Assembly (NCBI GenBank): GCA_020746835.1
Contig: JAGPNK010000009.1
Coordinates: 1,984,001 to 2,048,000 of the forward strand
DNA: 64,000 bases
From: Stachybotrys elegans
Lineage: Eukaryota; Ascomycota; Sordariomycetes; Hypocreales; Stachybotryaceae
Direction of reading: 5' to 3'
In this document: in pieces, positions 10,881 through 25,078 of the stretch
Layout of the letters: the number at the start of each line of letters is the position of its first letter
Numbering within the stretch: the first letter of the stretch is position 1
Notes under the pieces: generated by a model
What the model was told of the DNA's origin: nothing
What the model saw: only the letters and a program-made list of their open reading frames with translations
Databases searched by the model: none
Made by a program: the position numbers and the translations under genes

Positions 10881-11696
10881 ATGCCAAAGATGGCATTGCA
10901 AATTTTCAGCCGCATGGTAGCCATTACGGTGACTCTCTTCGCACAGCAGTCCGTATCAGAGTCTCATTCGAATGCGGCCCTCGTTCCCAGACAGGCGAGA
11001 GCTTCTGATTTAGTCGATCCTGTCACTCAGCCCTTCTGCGCGCAAAGTTCATGCTGGCACTGGGGTGGGCCTCCTCCCGAGATTTGTCCTCTGATAGATA
11101 GCTCCTGTCCTGATAATGAAGCTGCGTCCGACAATGGGGGCAGTGTCTGTGGCATGAAGCAGTACGCAAGAGACTGCTACTGCAACCTCCGGACCGGGCT
11201 ATACTGTGCCTGGTCCTGCAGCTGGACAGATTGGTGGGATACGGAAGATTGGTTCGAAAGGAATTGCCCGGACTCGCCGGCTTTGATGCTCGACTTCTCT
11301 GGGCTACCTGGTTGCGCCCGTCAATGCCTTGATGACGCTATCTTCGAGTACGGCTGCGTGACGCAGTCCAGCAACTGCTTCTGTGCGAGGGGCGACCTCT
11401 TTGGGTGTCACACGAGATGCGGTCACAATCAGGAATGGGAGCAAATCCAAGCTTGGTTGCAAGAAACATGCAGCCTTGACGATGAAGAAGCGAGGGCAGC
11501 CTTGGGGCAAGGATCCTTCACCATCGGCGACAGCGCCACAGAGCCAGGCATAAGAGCTACTGTTACGGGGCCACCTAGTCTTCCGCCTCCTGAGCCACTA
11601 TCGTGGGACGAGATATTCATCCTTGCAATCCTTGGCTTTTCTATTCTTGTGGGGCTGGGCCTCTGGATTTACATTTGTGTAGTTGGCAGACAGTGA
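10881..11696 (+). CDS. CFEM-like cysteine-rich single-pass membrane protein
   Basis: A single exon encodes 271 aa; the ATG could be 10881 or 10890. A signal peptide (about residues 4-25) precedes an extracellular region with roughly 20 cysteines. The second half of that region (about residues 138-200) has the CFEM-like order: LPxCARQCL, then CVTQSSNCFC, then CHTRC, then a C before DDEEA. The first half has a related Cys-rich pattern (CAQSSC...CPLIDSSC...CNLRTGLYC), which suggests an internal duplication. A Pro-rich linker leads to one transmembrane helix (about 243-267) and a very short tail, so it is probably a type I surface protein. CFEM proteins bind haem/iron or act at the cell wall; whether this one does is inference. 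It has no seven-helix Pth11-type domain. Confidence 0.65.
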   Translation: MPKMALQIFSRMVAITVTLFAQQSVSESHSNAALVPRQARASDLVDPVTQPFCAQSSCWHWGGPPPEICPLIDSSCPDNEAASDNGGSVCGMKQYARDCYCNLRTGLYCAWSCSWTDWWDTEDWFERNCPDSPALMLDFSGLPGCARQCLDDAIFEYGCVTQSSNCFCARGDLFGCHTRCGHNQEWEQIQAWLQETCSLDDEEARAALGQGSFTIGDSATEPGIRATVTGPPSLPPPEPLSWDEIFILAILGFSILVGLGLWIYICVVGRQ

Positions 11697-11717
11697 AAGA
11701 ATGCTAATATTATAAAG

Positions 11718-11822
11718 ATGTGGGATTTCCCGTTCGTGTGCCCCAATGGGATACAGACCGGTGACTTCTAGGAGGCCCCCTCTGACGATAAAGACGATAT
11801 CAAACCAATAGATAGCAATTGG
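11718..11822 (-). mobile_element. copy A of the dispersed ~105-bp element
   Basis: Read on the minus strand, it starts CCAATTGCTATCTATTGG, has the SAGAGGGGGC core and the GGTCTGTATCCCATTGGGGC block, and ends GGGAAATCCCACAT. It is closely related to copies B and F. No clear target duplication was found. Confidence 0.75.
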
Positions 11823-12337
11823 GAACACTAGCGTATATGAACAATGGTGGTGACCTTTGAAAGAAGTAGAATATACTAGAATTCCGATAAGTAATATAAA
11901 GAATTCCAATGAGCAATGTGAATCAGAGCATTCGCAAGACACAGCACGCAAAGGGAATGACCAAGTTCTCGCTGTTCATAGGATCGCAAGGACTTTTCTC
12001 CCGCGCCCTCCTTATTAAAGCTCGGGTCCTGTCGATCGATCCGTGATCAATCGCTATGCCAGTCTTTCTACAGCCACGTAGTGACCGTGGTTCCGTGACT
12101 ACAAGGCGGTACATCGTAACGAGCGGTCTTTGCGACGGTCTGAAGGCGCGCGTCGAATTTGGATTGACGCCTTGTGGATCGATCCATCAAACGGAGCGAA
12201 CCGCCAAGTGCAGATATGCGTCGTATTTATCAGTGTTGCGCAAACGTCGTCGGGACCGGAGAGCCCGGATGTCAAGGAAGCGTTCGAAATGTAGGTCCTG
12301 GCCACTAGTCAGGGCGGTGCTGTTGGATCACGAGGCT

Positions 12338-12543
12338 GTGTCTCTAGATGTATATGCCTAGAAATCAGTGCACATGAGCTGAAAACGCCATTACTATCAT
12401 CGGGCAATAAAGGCGGTTTTTCTTTCTTTCCTTGTTGTTTTACACAAGGAGTTACATGTGTCACGTCATCGAATAGAGCATGTCTCGAGATATCTATACT
12501 TAGAAATCAGCCCGCATGTTCTGAAAACGCTATTGCTATCACC
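12338..12543 (+). repeat. diverged direct repeat, two ~64-bp units 142 bp apart
   Basis: Units 12338-12401 and 12480-12543 share GTCTC-AGAT-TAT, TAGAAATCAG, CATG, CTGAAAACGC and ATTRCTATCA. The spacer is unrelated AT/pyrimidine-rich DNA. I cannot tell whether it is a remnant of terminal repeats of an element or a local duplication. Confidence 0.6.
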
Positions 12544-13539
12544 ACTTGGGTAGAATTTCTATATATGGTTATAATTATCTATGCCACGTTGTCTGATAAG
12601 GCTGAAAGCGGAAACCCCAATACTAGATGGATACGTCAAGCGCTTAGAAGTCCCCGAGAAGAACGCGTATGTTCGCCTAAAGGCCCCTCTTCTCTTAACC
12701 AAATAGGCTCTTCACGAAAGGGGTGCAACATGACACACGTTCTGCCATCCAACTTCCACGCTCTGCCGCTTTTATTCTTATCCCATCCCCTGGTTCAACA
12801 TGGTGACCGATTTATCAACCTCGGTGACTTTGACAAGGATGCCTTCACAGTGGGGTGGAATGTGCTCTTTCGATAGAGCTGGCAGCGTCGGAGGAAATGT
12901 TCGACGATGAATACAGTGACCTACAGCTTGTTCTTGCACCAGACGAGTCCACGTGTACAGCTATGGCCGCATTGGGCAACATAATCTTGTCACTGCCCGT
13001 CTACCAGAAGGATACCCGGGACCAGTATGGCAGCTATGATAGCCATAAATTTGATTCGAAGCTTCCCTCCGATCGGTTCGGTCTCATGGTCGGTATAAAC
13101 CCGGCCCCCAAATACCAATGAGCCTGAAAAGACATCGCCTCAGACGTGTCGTGGTCAGATGCTGCGAAGTTGCCCAGATTTTGCGCAGTAATTATGCAGA
13201 TATTGATCTACCACGTCAAGATGGGCATACGCCATCGGTAAAGTAATCGAGGCGGAGATGCTGAACCTTTGGCTTCTGCTCAGCCACAATGCCAGAACAG
13301 ACTACGCCTTCACGCTCTTCCGTCACGCGTCTTGAATTTGCAAAATGGCTCTGCCAGTTATGAATCAACTATCTGGAATATGCGATGCGGTTCTCGGCTT
13401 ATGGAGTTTACGTAGATCCTACTCCAGCGGGCGGACTTTGGCCTTCCAGAGAATGGAAATGAGCTTTCTCCCGAACACGGCTCCCAGGAGCTTCAGGACT
13501 CTGTAGAAGATATTCAATACAATTTCTAGACCTGCAGAG

Positions 13540-14800
13540 GACGAGACGCCCTCGTCACAAGTTGTGCAAAGGCAGAAAAATTGGGAAGTTGAAGAAATTG
13601 AAAGGACCCCGCCGTCGCGTGCGGCGGAAATGGGAAACACCCGAATGGTAGAAGCACCGGGCAGTCGACCCGACCTGGGGAATGGAATGACTATGACCGG
13701 TCGCGCTATGCGGCTCAAAACGGCCATGAGACAGCAGTCAGAGTTCTGCAGAATCACAAGAACGGTTTCTGAAGCGGCACTTAGGGGACTTGGCCGGGAT
13801 AGACTATGCACTTGATGAGCTGCATACTGGGACCGACGGGTCCTGTTCGGCCGAAGCCAGGATTGCCGTATTTGGAGCGATCATCGAAGGAAAGGGGTTG
13901 GGACTTGCTCGCCGCAATGTTGTCGTCCCACTACGTTGGTTTTGGCTTCGCATCACGGGTAGTAGATCCCCCGCCGAGACCGTGGCTCTGCTGACCGCCT
14001 TACTCCGCTGATAGCTTCCATACTCAAAGGCCAGGACCTCGCTTCGGATTCTCGAAGACTGGTGCAGAGCCTGACCTTCTAGATCGTTAGAGTCGGTCAC
14101 CATTAATGGTTGCTGTAACATGCGGCAATGAGACCAACATCCAGTCTGCTGGGCGGCTCACGACTGTTCGACATAACACAATAGCTTTCGGCTACGCAGC
14201 GATGCACGGGATGCAAATACTGTGAAGCTCCACTTCAGCCCCATTGGAGTAAAGTTCCGTGGAAACCAGAGATAATGCGTTCCCGCTGACGATAGGTGTT
14301 CCGTGGCCATGATGTGGTGGCGCGGCTCTTGTTGAACCGCAATGCCCATCAAACTTTGACCGAGATGACAGTAAGGGCAGCCCTCTCGTTAGTGCTGTGG
14401 TTGGGTCTCTTGAATGACTAAACATTTGTGCAGCTTCTTTCCAAGCAAGGTGCTGATCCCAATGCAAAAGATCGCTTTGGCGTACTACATTTATGGCTGC
14501 AGCTAAGGAAAGCTTTGGCCGAACCGCCCTTTTATGTGCTGTGGAAGCGGACAGTGATTGTATTGTACGCTACTTGAAGAAATGCCAGACTTGGCGAATT
14601 TTCTAACCAATTGTTATCTAATGATCTGATATCGTCTTTATCGTCAGAGGGGGTCGCCTTGAAGTCACTGGTCTGTATCCCATTGGGGCACACGAACGAG
14701 AAATCCCACATAACAGACTTGGCGCAGGAAAACCACGAAGATGGCATGACCGTCGTTCATCATTCAGGAGACCCTGCGTTGCCGATGTCAACAACCGGAC
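13540..14800 (+). pseudogene. ankyrin-repeat gene relic, interrupted by element copy B
   Basis: Ankyrin units appear in shifting frames with stops between them: SRAAEMGNTRMVEA (about 13618), RYAAQNGHETAVRVLQNH (about 13703), SPLMVAVTCGNETNIQ (about 14095), AFGYAAMHGM (about 14188), SKGSPLVSAVVGSLE (about 14360), LLSKQGADPNAKDRFG (about 14434) and AAAKESFGRTALLCAVE (about 14495). The last two follow each other with a frameshift between RFG and the next helix. The 105-bp element is inserted at 14597-14713 inside the following unit, and the coding sequence can be followed again after it (DLAQENHEDGMTVVHH). No intact reading frame is left. It is probably the remains of an NLR/ankyrin protein like the one at 3.4-6.0 kb. 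Confidence 0.7.
14597..14713 (+). mobile_element. copy B of the dispersed ~105-bp element with 11-bp target duplication
   Basis: The core runs 14607-14711, from CCAATTGTTATCTA to GAGAAATCCCACAT. CAGACTTGGCG lies at 14586-14596 and again at 14714-14724, directly flanking the insert. The insert breaks an ankyrin coding sequence. Confidence 0.8.
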
Positions 14801-15255
14801 CCAACTGAATTGCGGCTGAACTGCCATTTCGGGTCGGGAAAATGGTCATTGTCAGCTCATCCTTGCATTGAATGTAACCCACCACGGCGTGCCAAGAAAG
14901 CTAGAAAATGAGCAGCGCACGCGGCTGAGGCTGTGCTATAAGCCAACTGCCGACTGAACGATTCAACCAGGATATTCCATGCTGACACGGAGGGTCTAAT
15001 ATATGTACGCGCACAAACGACTGAGTCTCGCATTCTGCCTCGCCAGCTAATAAACCTAGCATCCACTTCCTTGATGCTTGTTCTCTCACCAACATTCGCG
15101 TTGCGACTACACCCAGGCAGGAGGCCGAAAGAGTGAAAGATGGCATCGTAAGATAGCTGCTTTAAAATGGGTTCAAACTAAGAGTAATACTGAAATCCCG
15201 CCTGCTATGGACAATAACAGCCATGGCTTTGAGGCTGCCTCGGCTGTCGAGTCCC
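14801..15255. other. intergenic, no supported gene
   Basis: Short ORFs only; nothing recognisable on either strand. Confidence 0.4.
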
Positions 15256-15516
15256 TATCCCCTTGAGTGTGCGAAGGCTCCCTCAATGTCATAGATAGGG
15301 TTTTTGGCCAATAAAAATGCAGAAAAAAATCGTGACTTCAGATTCCTAAGAAATTAGGCTATAATACTCTGTAGAAGCATTCCTGCTAGGTATATAGAGC
15401 TACATCATATATGTCAGAGCCTTCTTAAGGGATTGAAGTTACTTTGCATACCGACCTAAATTGAGGGGTATGTGGGTCGAATACATTGAGGGAGCCATCG
15501 CACACTTAAGGGGATA
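15256..15516. mobile_element. MITE copy 1, 32-bp terminal inverted repeats, TA duplication
   Basis: TA occurs at 15256-15257 and at 15515-15516. The left end (15258-15289) starts TCCCCTTGAGTGTGCGA, and the reverse complement of the right end (15483-15514) starts TCCCCTTAAGTGTGCGA. The arms match at 30 of 32 positions. The interior is AT-rich and non-coding. TA duplications point to mobilisation by a Tc1/mariner- or pogo-type transposase. A shorter relative lies at 56811-57027. Confidence 0.85.
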
Positions 15517-16829
15517 ACCAGAGGAATGCCGTTCGACTACTGGATTTCCGATGCCATAGGAAATCGAGTCCCCGGATTTTTGCGGCCAATAATATGAACG
15601 AGTAGGTGCGCAAAAGAACAATAGTGTGTGCGAACAATGATAGCGGCCCTGCTGCCCGCAGGACAGAGTCAATCAATGAAGGGATGGTCAGATGACATCA
15701 CCCATTGGCGGCCAATAATATATATGTCTATGGTGGAGGATCTTGTGATGGACAAGGAGGTGATTGTACCCGGCGCCTTCACTTCTCGCTTCGCCTGCAA
15801 CGCTTAGGCTCTCTGTCTTCCTGGGCAGCCGCCAAACGACCTGACAGTTATCGGTATCATAGGCGACGGCACTGGTGTCAAAAGGAGAGATGACGAGGTC
15901 TAACCCTTGCCAGATCGAAGCCCTGTTTAATCCTGCTCGTGAAATGTTCCAGTTAAAACGCTCCGCAACTTTCTTGTCCGCCAAGTGACGGCCTTGATAA
16001 CAATTTTGTCCATGCCACCATGACTCTGCAGCCGCTGGGGCCTGAGGAAGCGGTAGCTGGAGGGTCGGATCTGCGGTTTCGCTCTGGACCATGAAGGAGG
16101 CGGCCTTTCTTATCCCCTTGACAGATAAGGGCATGGGCGGCCTAAGTCCGCTTTAATCTACCCTACAGTTGGGAGGGAAGGATATATTGTACTTGATAGA
16201 GATTACTGTGCAGACCATACCACTGCAGAATGGTCGGTTCTTTTGTAAGTTTCTCCCATTTATACCGGTTGTGTAACCGCATTGGCTTGTCGCTCCGACC
16301 GACGACACCTGCCTGCCTAAAGGAGCTAGCCAGGGAAAAGTTCTCGACCCAAGAACAGATGTTTGAAGTATTTGGAAAAGACCTGCAGGGAATGTCGGAT
16401 GAATCGGCGACCAAGTGTGCAAAGGCCAGGCGGAGCGTCTTTGCCAACTCCTACTCCACGTCTTCCGCGCCATGTCGGAGAGCTGGACGAGGCTCCGCCG
16501 GGACATCTCGGCCACCATCACGTCGCTTGACCTATTGGCATCAGCACCCGTGACCCGGAGCAGACCATGGAGAGATGAGGAGCAATTATGATATGTTCAA
16601 CATTCTCGTGATCCTGTAGACCTGCAGAACAGCCCCGAGTATCTGCTCAAGTGACTGTTCTTCGACCAAGAAGGCCCCAATAGCGCAGTCACGGACTCGA
16701 ACCGCTGGCTCAAGTGCGCGATCCTCGAGCTCCGCCATATGTGATTGGGCAACGTGAAGATGGTATGCACCCAAGCGTTCCTGTTCCCCAGATTTACAAA
16801 GTACGACTGCGGGGGAGGCCCCAGGAGGC
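15517..16829. other. gene-poor stretch
   Basis: ORFs on both strands (for example 15688-16134 on the minus strand and 16230-16553 on the plus) overlap each other and show no domain I recognise. The later part may be the decayed N-lobe of the APH relic that follows. Confidence 0.35.
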
Positions 16830-17320
16830 GCCATCAATGACATGACACCAGAGCAAACCAAGACCTTCGCGTGAGCTCCATGATTGTCTTTCTCAGCTAT
16901 GAGCCATCAGTATGCTTAGCCATGGCTTCGTTGGATCTATTCGGCAGGGATCTAACATGGACCATAGGCTCGCGGGACACCCTTTAGACCCTCTTCCAAC
17001 CTATTTCCATGCCCACCTGCGACGAGGTCGACCGTCGGCTCACTGGGCAGTTGAGCCAGACGTTGTTCGTACTCATTCTAGGGCGAGTATACCACCAAGG
17101 TTGCCCACACGGAACTCACCCGAATAACATCATGGTCAAGGACGGCCACATCACTGCCGTCATTCACTGGGAGACTGTACCCTGAATACTGGAACTGCAA
17201 GATATATGGGTCAACTTCTACCGCGCAATAGGAAACGAGGACACCATCACCAAGTACCCCGAAAAGCTTGCTGTCGAGCAGGCAATATGGAAGCGCATGC
17301 ACCCTGGTCCTACGACGACC
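16830..17320 (+). pseudogene. APH/choline-kinase-like phosphotransferase relic
   Basis: Segments of an aminoglycoside-phosphotransferase fold can be read in changing frames. A TPEQTKTFA helix (about 16847) is followed by AMSHQYA, then GRVYHQGCPHGTHPNNIMV with KDGHITAVIHWETV (about 17080-17180). This last matches the family's catalytic HGDLHPxNIMV...GxITAVIDWE motifs, with the brace/catalytic Asp of HGDLH replaced (HGTH) and the metal-binding Asp of IDWE replaced by His. A tail DIWVNFYRAIGNEDTITKYP follows. Stops and frameshifts rule out an active kinase. Confidence 0.65.
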
Positions 17321-18994
17321 ACTGTAGCAGTCAGGAGACAATGAGCGCATTAGAAGAACTAGCCCGTGACAAAGGGTCACCATCTCCACGATTGTCGAAT
17401 CCTATCCGTGCCAGGGCCTCTTAGAGAAGTGCATCATTGCAGAAGCTATGGGTGTGGAACGAATGCATAACACTAAAGGCGAGATGAACAAAGTGTATCG
17501 AGAGAAACGCAAACTGTCATTCGAAGTGTTGAAAGACTTGGCCGTACTATTCGTTTCAACTCAAGGAGCGGCAGCTACGGCAGCATAGATCATCAAATCC
17601 ATCAAGAAACAAATTTCGAATCCATTCACTACCAAGAAGCCCTTAATATTGATGTCCTTAAACATCGCTGCTAAGATGAACCAATCGAGCGACCCGATGG
17701 CTTGCATTAGACACAATCGCTCGGAGGGTCTTCCTTCATAACAGTCCATCTAACCGCAGCAGGCCTTTGATTGTATATCGCTTCGATACTAGGGGGACAC
17801 TCTAGGTCAACAGCTTCGAGCCTGTACACCTTCTATATCTAGTAGTATCTCCGCATTGCTTGACGTCCCCACGGCTGCAGTATACTTGGCGGGTACTGCC
17901 TTGATTAATGGACATGAGTTTTTGTTCTTCCAGATCGTGTTTCTTGCCGAGATAACCGTGTTTCCGAAAGTGTACGGTGAACTATGTGCTTGCACTAGCG
18001 TATCATATTGATGACACCTATGACACTATACCATAAATAATGCTGACCGTGAGCCTCGGCTCTTCAATGTATTCGTTCTTACTCGATAGTCGCTCTGTTG
18101 GCATTTTCAGGTTGTCAGACCATTTCACCCTAGGCGCTGACTTGAATTATATTGCCGTAATAAGTAGAAAGTCTGACCGAGCCACGCAAGCATGTCCGAC
18201 TTGATGTTTCGGCGCGTTCCGAATTGTGCATGTCAGATGCCGTCTTGAGCATAACATGGTCCGATGTGAATTATTAGTGTGCATTAATTCGTGAAATAAA
18301 GTTCCATCATCCCTGCCTGACAAGGAGCGGCCGAACCAGGCTCTGCTAGCTAGCTCTATCCAGGATCACACAGCCGCTATTTCAGCCCACCTGCTTTCAT
18401 ATCATCATTTGGATGGTTGCAGTTGCAAATTGGAATGGAAGGCCTAATTCAAGCCAGCTTAAAGTGCTTGCCTGTATCCTACGAACAGGAAACCCCACAT
18501 TGAAATCAGCTGGAATGGCAATGTGTGACAACTCTTGTTGCTGTGGAGTTGTTGGTTGATGTACATCCTTGTGTCCGCGAAAGGGAATCCTACCTGTTAC
18601 GGCAGATATACTGAGGTAGAAATGACTGCCAAACCAGCTATTTCCGTGTCTGGGCCCAGACCAGCCGGTACGGCAGTTCCTTGTCCCCTGTGGAGATGCC
18701 TGGTGCTTCCCTACTGGGTTCATGGTTCTGTGATTGAGATCGGCGACATTTCTTGTGCACAATAGGGAAATGCTACTCATAACCATGCACGCACTTACCT
18801 CCATGTTGTGCTAGCGTTGTACCAACTGAAAGCTTACCGCATTCCGTTTTTCCGATGGTCTTGACGCGTTGCCAAGCGTCCAATGACCCCAGAGATCAGC
18901 TCCCGACAAGTTGTATAAATGGCATGGATCGACGGGCATTGTTGGGAGTCTACTTGCCTTCTCCCTCAAAGTTTATCCAGTGGTTACTACAGCC
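17321..18994. other. gene-poor stretch upstream of the catalase-peroxidase
   Basis: No domain was recognised. An open stretch at 17459-17588 (+) has a charged helix (YREKRKLSFEVLKDLAVLF) but no family call. The last few hundred bases are the katG promoter and 5' UTR. Confidence 0.4.
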
Positions 18995-21634
<2,640 letters not shown>

Positions 21635-22130
21635 CCGACGATGAAAGAGTGTACAGTCTGAAGTGGAAGTAGTAGAGAATAAACAGGTAGTGCGCTGCAA
21701 CCAATGCAGTCATGAACATTAGATAGAAACAAGAGTCATACAAAATTTAGACGCCAATATGAATTGCAGGAGCCGCCAATAATTTCCCTGCGGAGGCTCG
21801 CCATCTGGTGCCCAAGTGAGCCGTGAGGGCATGGCGTCTTTTGGCCGAGCACTCAGCTTCCGGGCTGCGTAATTCCAGGCAGCACTGAACATGGCCTCAG
21901 CTGCCCCATCTACAGTTGATATTCGCTGATTATCGCTGATTAACTAGGTACTCATCTGCCCTTTACTATTTGCCAATGAGAGAGTGGGTAGGGTTTCTTG
22001 TCTGCGTAATATTGAGCTCCCGATACATCTATGCAGTGATTACTATTATATAAATTGTGTTACGCTGTGCACTGGCCGAAAGCATTAACCTGGATGAACC
22101 AGCGGCCAAGCATCTTCAATGAAGAAACGC
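21635..22130. other. intergenic between convergent genes
   Basis: 3' flanks of katG (+) and the AAA ATPase gene (-). No ORF is supported. Confidence 0.6.
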
Positions 22131-24545
22131 TCAAACATAGTTGTCGACCTGGTAAGCTCGTTGCCCTCGCTTGATCCTCAGCACCGTCTTCACATGCTCC
22201 AGCTGAAGCCGAGAGTTTGTCCTCGAGGCCAGCAGCCGGGAGGTCTTGACCACATTTTTGATCTGTCGACCGTTCATCGCCTCCTTTGCCAGGACATCGA
22301 TATCAGACTCTTTTATGCTGGTCTTGTCAGAGCCCGGCTGCACAAAGGTCTTCCATATGCTGATGCGGCTGGCAAGGTCCAGGTCCGGGTAGTGCAGTGT
22401 CAGGTCGATGCGGGACTCAAAGGCCGGGTCGAAAGACGAAGCGCGATTCGTCGTGAGGAACATGACGCCCTGGTAGTACTCGAGTAGCCGGAGGAAGGCG
22501 GAGACGAGCTTGTTGCGGTGCAAGTCGGATGACGACCGCTTCTCGAGGAATACGTCGCATTCATCCGAGAGGAGAACTGCGGACCACGCCTTGGAGAGCT
22601 CGAGGACCCGGCTGAGGTTCTGCTCGACCTCCTCCGCAGTGAGTCCTAGCTCTCCCGCGCTCATGCTGTAAAGCGGCTTCCTCATGGCCTCAGAGACAGA
22701 CTCGGAGGTAAGCGTCTTGCCAGTGCCTGGCTCTCCGCTGAGCAGCATGATCATACCCTTGCCTACCCGGATGTCAGTCGTCGGAAATGCCGCTGGGCTC
22801 GAGATTCGCTCACCCTTTCCTTCAATCACGTCATCAAACTCATCCACCTTTGTGAGTTGTGCATGAACAAACGCCCAAACCGCCGACTTGTAGTCATGTG
22901 GCAAGACAAGGCGATCAAACGCTTGGTCATTCCAGACGATATCTGCGACCGAGTCGACGTTGAATTGAGCTATGCACACTATCAGTGATCCGTCGTTATG
23001 TAGCATCTCTGTACCTACCCCAGTGCTTGGTATTTAGGCAATAGCCCTTGACCATTGGACTGGCCAGCATGCATTGCTGATCGCTAAGAGTTTTGCCTAT
23101 TGAAGGGTTGAAGTCAGTTCATTATCCTGGCGCAACGGCATATTGCACGTAAGAGATGTTACCCTCGCTAGACTTGTCTTGCGTTTGAAACTTGTTCGCT
23201 TGCCTTCTTGCATCAGCCACCATCTTCTTCAGCCACCTCATCATAGGAGGCGTATACGCCATCTCTTCATCACTGTTGTCGTCGACATTGGGAACCACAC
23301 TCCAGAGACTACCCAGAGCAGATGAGCCCATGCGGGAGTGAAGCGGCTCCAGATAGTCATCGTACAGTCCGTTGTACCTCTGATAAGACGCGCAGTCAAC
23401 CATGATTCTTCCGTGGGCAGTCTATGGAACGTGTCAGTCTATTGCACAAGACTCTTGCAGCTTGTTCCGTGTCTCCCTTACATATTGGCGGGAGACCCTG
23501 TGGCGGCTTCCTAATAATGTATCGGCCAGTGTATGCCTTGTTATGGCAGCCATGGAGTGCTTCAAATTTGCGGCCTCTTGCTAAGAGCTTCTCTCGGATA
23601 TCGCTTATCTGTGGATGAAGGTAGCTCGGCAGTGCATTAAGTTCCTCAATGGGCTTAATGTCTTAGAAGCTTGGGATCTGGATCGTCGTGGACCCGAACC
23701 CGAACTTGGTGCCGTCTGAATCAACATGCCGACACGACAAGCAGTAGACGATGACGCCGGGGCACACTTCGGTATAGCGACCTCCGCTCAGCTGGCAGAG
23801 ACGATCTTTCCCGTCTATTTTCGAGTACACCTCGGTGCCCGGCTCGAATAAGGTCCACAGATAATCATGTGAGATGACCTTGTTCTTGACGAGGTCAGAG
23901 ACGTGCTCAAGAATTGGCGACATTTCAGCATGAATAATTCTGAACAGAAGGTCATAATGCGCGCGTGACATCTTGTTCTCTTCGATATCGGACGGCCTAG
24001 CGTTCACGAATTCCATCCATCGGTAGAAGAACATGTGGAAGGGGGCTGAGAATTCCAGTTTCTTGAGGTTTGGGTTGATGCTCGGGTAGTCCTCAAACAC
24101 GGGTCCCAGAGCGGCCTTGATGACAGGGCTCTGGATACGGATGGAGTGCAGCTTGAGAACATCCCCGATGCGTCTCTCATGCCGGACGACGAGAGCAAAT
24201 TTGAGCTCGGCCGAAGTTGAGGTCGAGTTGTCAATGTCCTCGGGCGCCGACTCCTCCCATGACCCTCAGGGGTCGCTGCGGTAGAGATTTCGAGTCTCCG
24301 TCATCATTCCAATCCCAAAGCGCTCCCCCTTGCCACCATCTTGGCTCTTCGCGACCTTGTTGCCTGTTTTGGCTGCATTTGACAGCGACAGGTTAGATAG
24401 CCACGCCATAACAGAATCAAGAAGCTTCACACCCTCCGTGAGGAGCAAGGTGGCCAACGGCAGATAGAATTGATCAACGAATGGTGTACTCACTCTCCTG
24501 GTACTTATGCAACGCGGAACCTGGCCTTGGTGGTCTGCGACTCAT
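22131..24545 (-). pseudogene. DUF7025 plus AAA ATPase gene with two in-frame stops
   Basis: Read from an ATG at 24545 (MSRRPPRPGSALHKYQ). The N-terminal half has the DUF7025 core (HAEMSPILEHVSDLVKNKV, DYLWTLFEPG). A linker segment (YIIRKPPQGLPP, GRIMVDCASYQRYN) follows, then a short exon with SPMVKGYCLNTKHW. The AAA domain has Walker A GEPGTGKT, Walker B LLSDECDVF, sensor 1 FLTTNR and an arginine-finger-like SRIDL. Introns with normal signals connect these parts. Within exons two stops interrupt the frame: TGA at 24266-24268, after NLYRSDP, and TAA at 23663-23665, between IQIPSF and DIKPIEEL. No GT donor nearby lets an intron remove either one cleanly. The AAA exon itself (22131 to about 22970) is open, so a shortened product cannot be excluded. 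Confidence 0.75.
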
Positions 24546-25078
24546 CTTGCTCACACGAAGTTAAACGTGGGCAGGTCTAGGGGGACCGCAAGTGAACAGA
24601 ATCTGCTTCCAACCCTTATAGCCACATGCCAATACATGGCAATACCGCTTCATCTCGATGTTGGCGGACGAGTTCCGGATAGATAAGTTGCCTACCCCTC
24701 CCTTCTCCAGGCAGCAATGCACAATCAGTCTAAAGTCGGCATATTATCTTCCAGCTGACCAAATCTGCACATTCAATGTTGCAGTAGGACCTGCTGCCTG
24801 GCCATCATTGGTGTTGAGTCCTGCTTCGAGGCTTACATGTGGGGCGCAAGCGGCGAAACTCATGCACACTGGCAGCCTATGTTGATGCATTGTTCAAAAC
24901 TTGCCTGCCGCGCATATCGTAGGCAGCCATCATGGGGCGGTTTGCATGTACTCCGTCAAGATCTGGAGTTCTAGGAACCCCGCTTAACCGTCCATGGCAC
25001 CGGCTCTCACAGGTTTAACAAGATCAACTGGCTTCATACTTTACAATTCTATGGACTTTTTCTGCTGAAGTCGTCATC
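24546..25078. other. divergent intergenic region
   Basis: Promoter region between the minus-strand AAA gene and the plus-strand HET gene. No ORF is supported. Confidence 0.5.

Larger units (their letters stand above)
11697..13539. other. gene-poor stretch with element copy and direct repeat
   Basis: Only short ORFs without recognisable domains occur, for example 12565-12876 and 12855-13121 (+). Element copy A and a 64-bp direct repeat lie here. The 12.7-13.5 kb part may be the unrecognisable front of the ankyrin relic that follows. Confidence 0.4.

Noticed and set aside
11718..11822. The ~105-bp element as a TIR transposon
   Set aside because: GGGAAATCCC and CCCATTGGG are small palindromes inside the right end, but the two ends are not inverted repeats of each other.
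15688..16134. Minus-strand 148-codon ORF as a gene
   Set aside because: No domain, overlapping ORFs on the other strand, and location in a gene-poor block beside a MITE.
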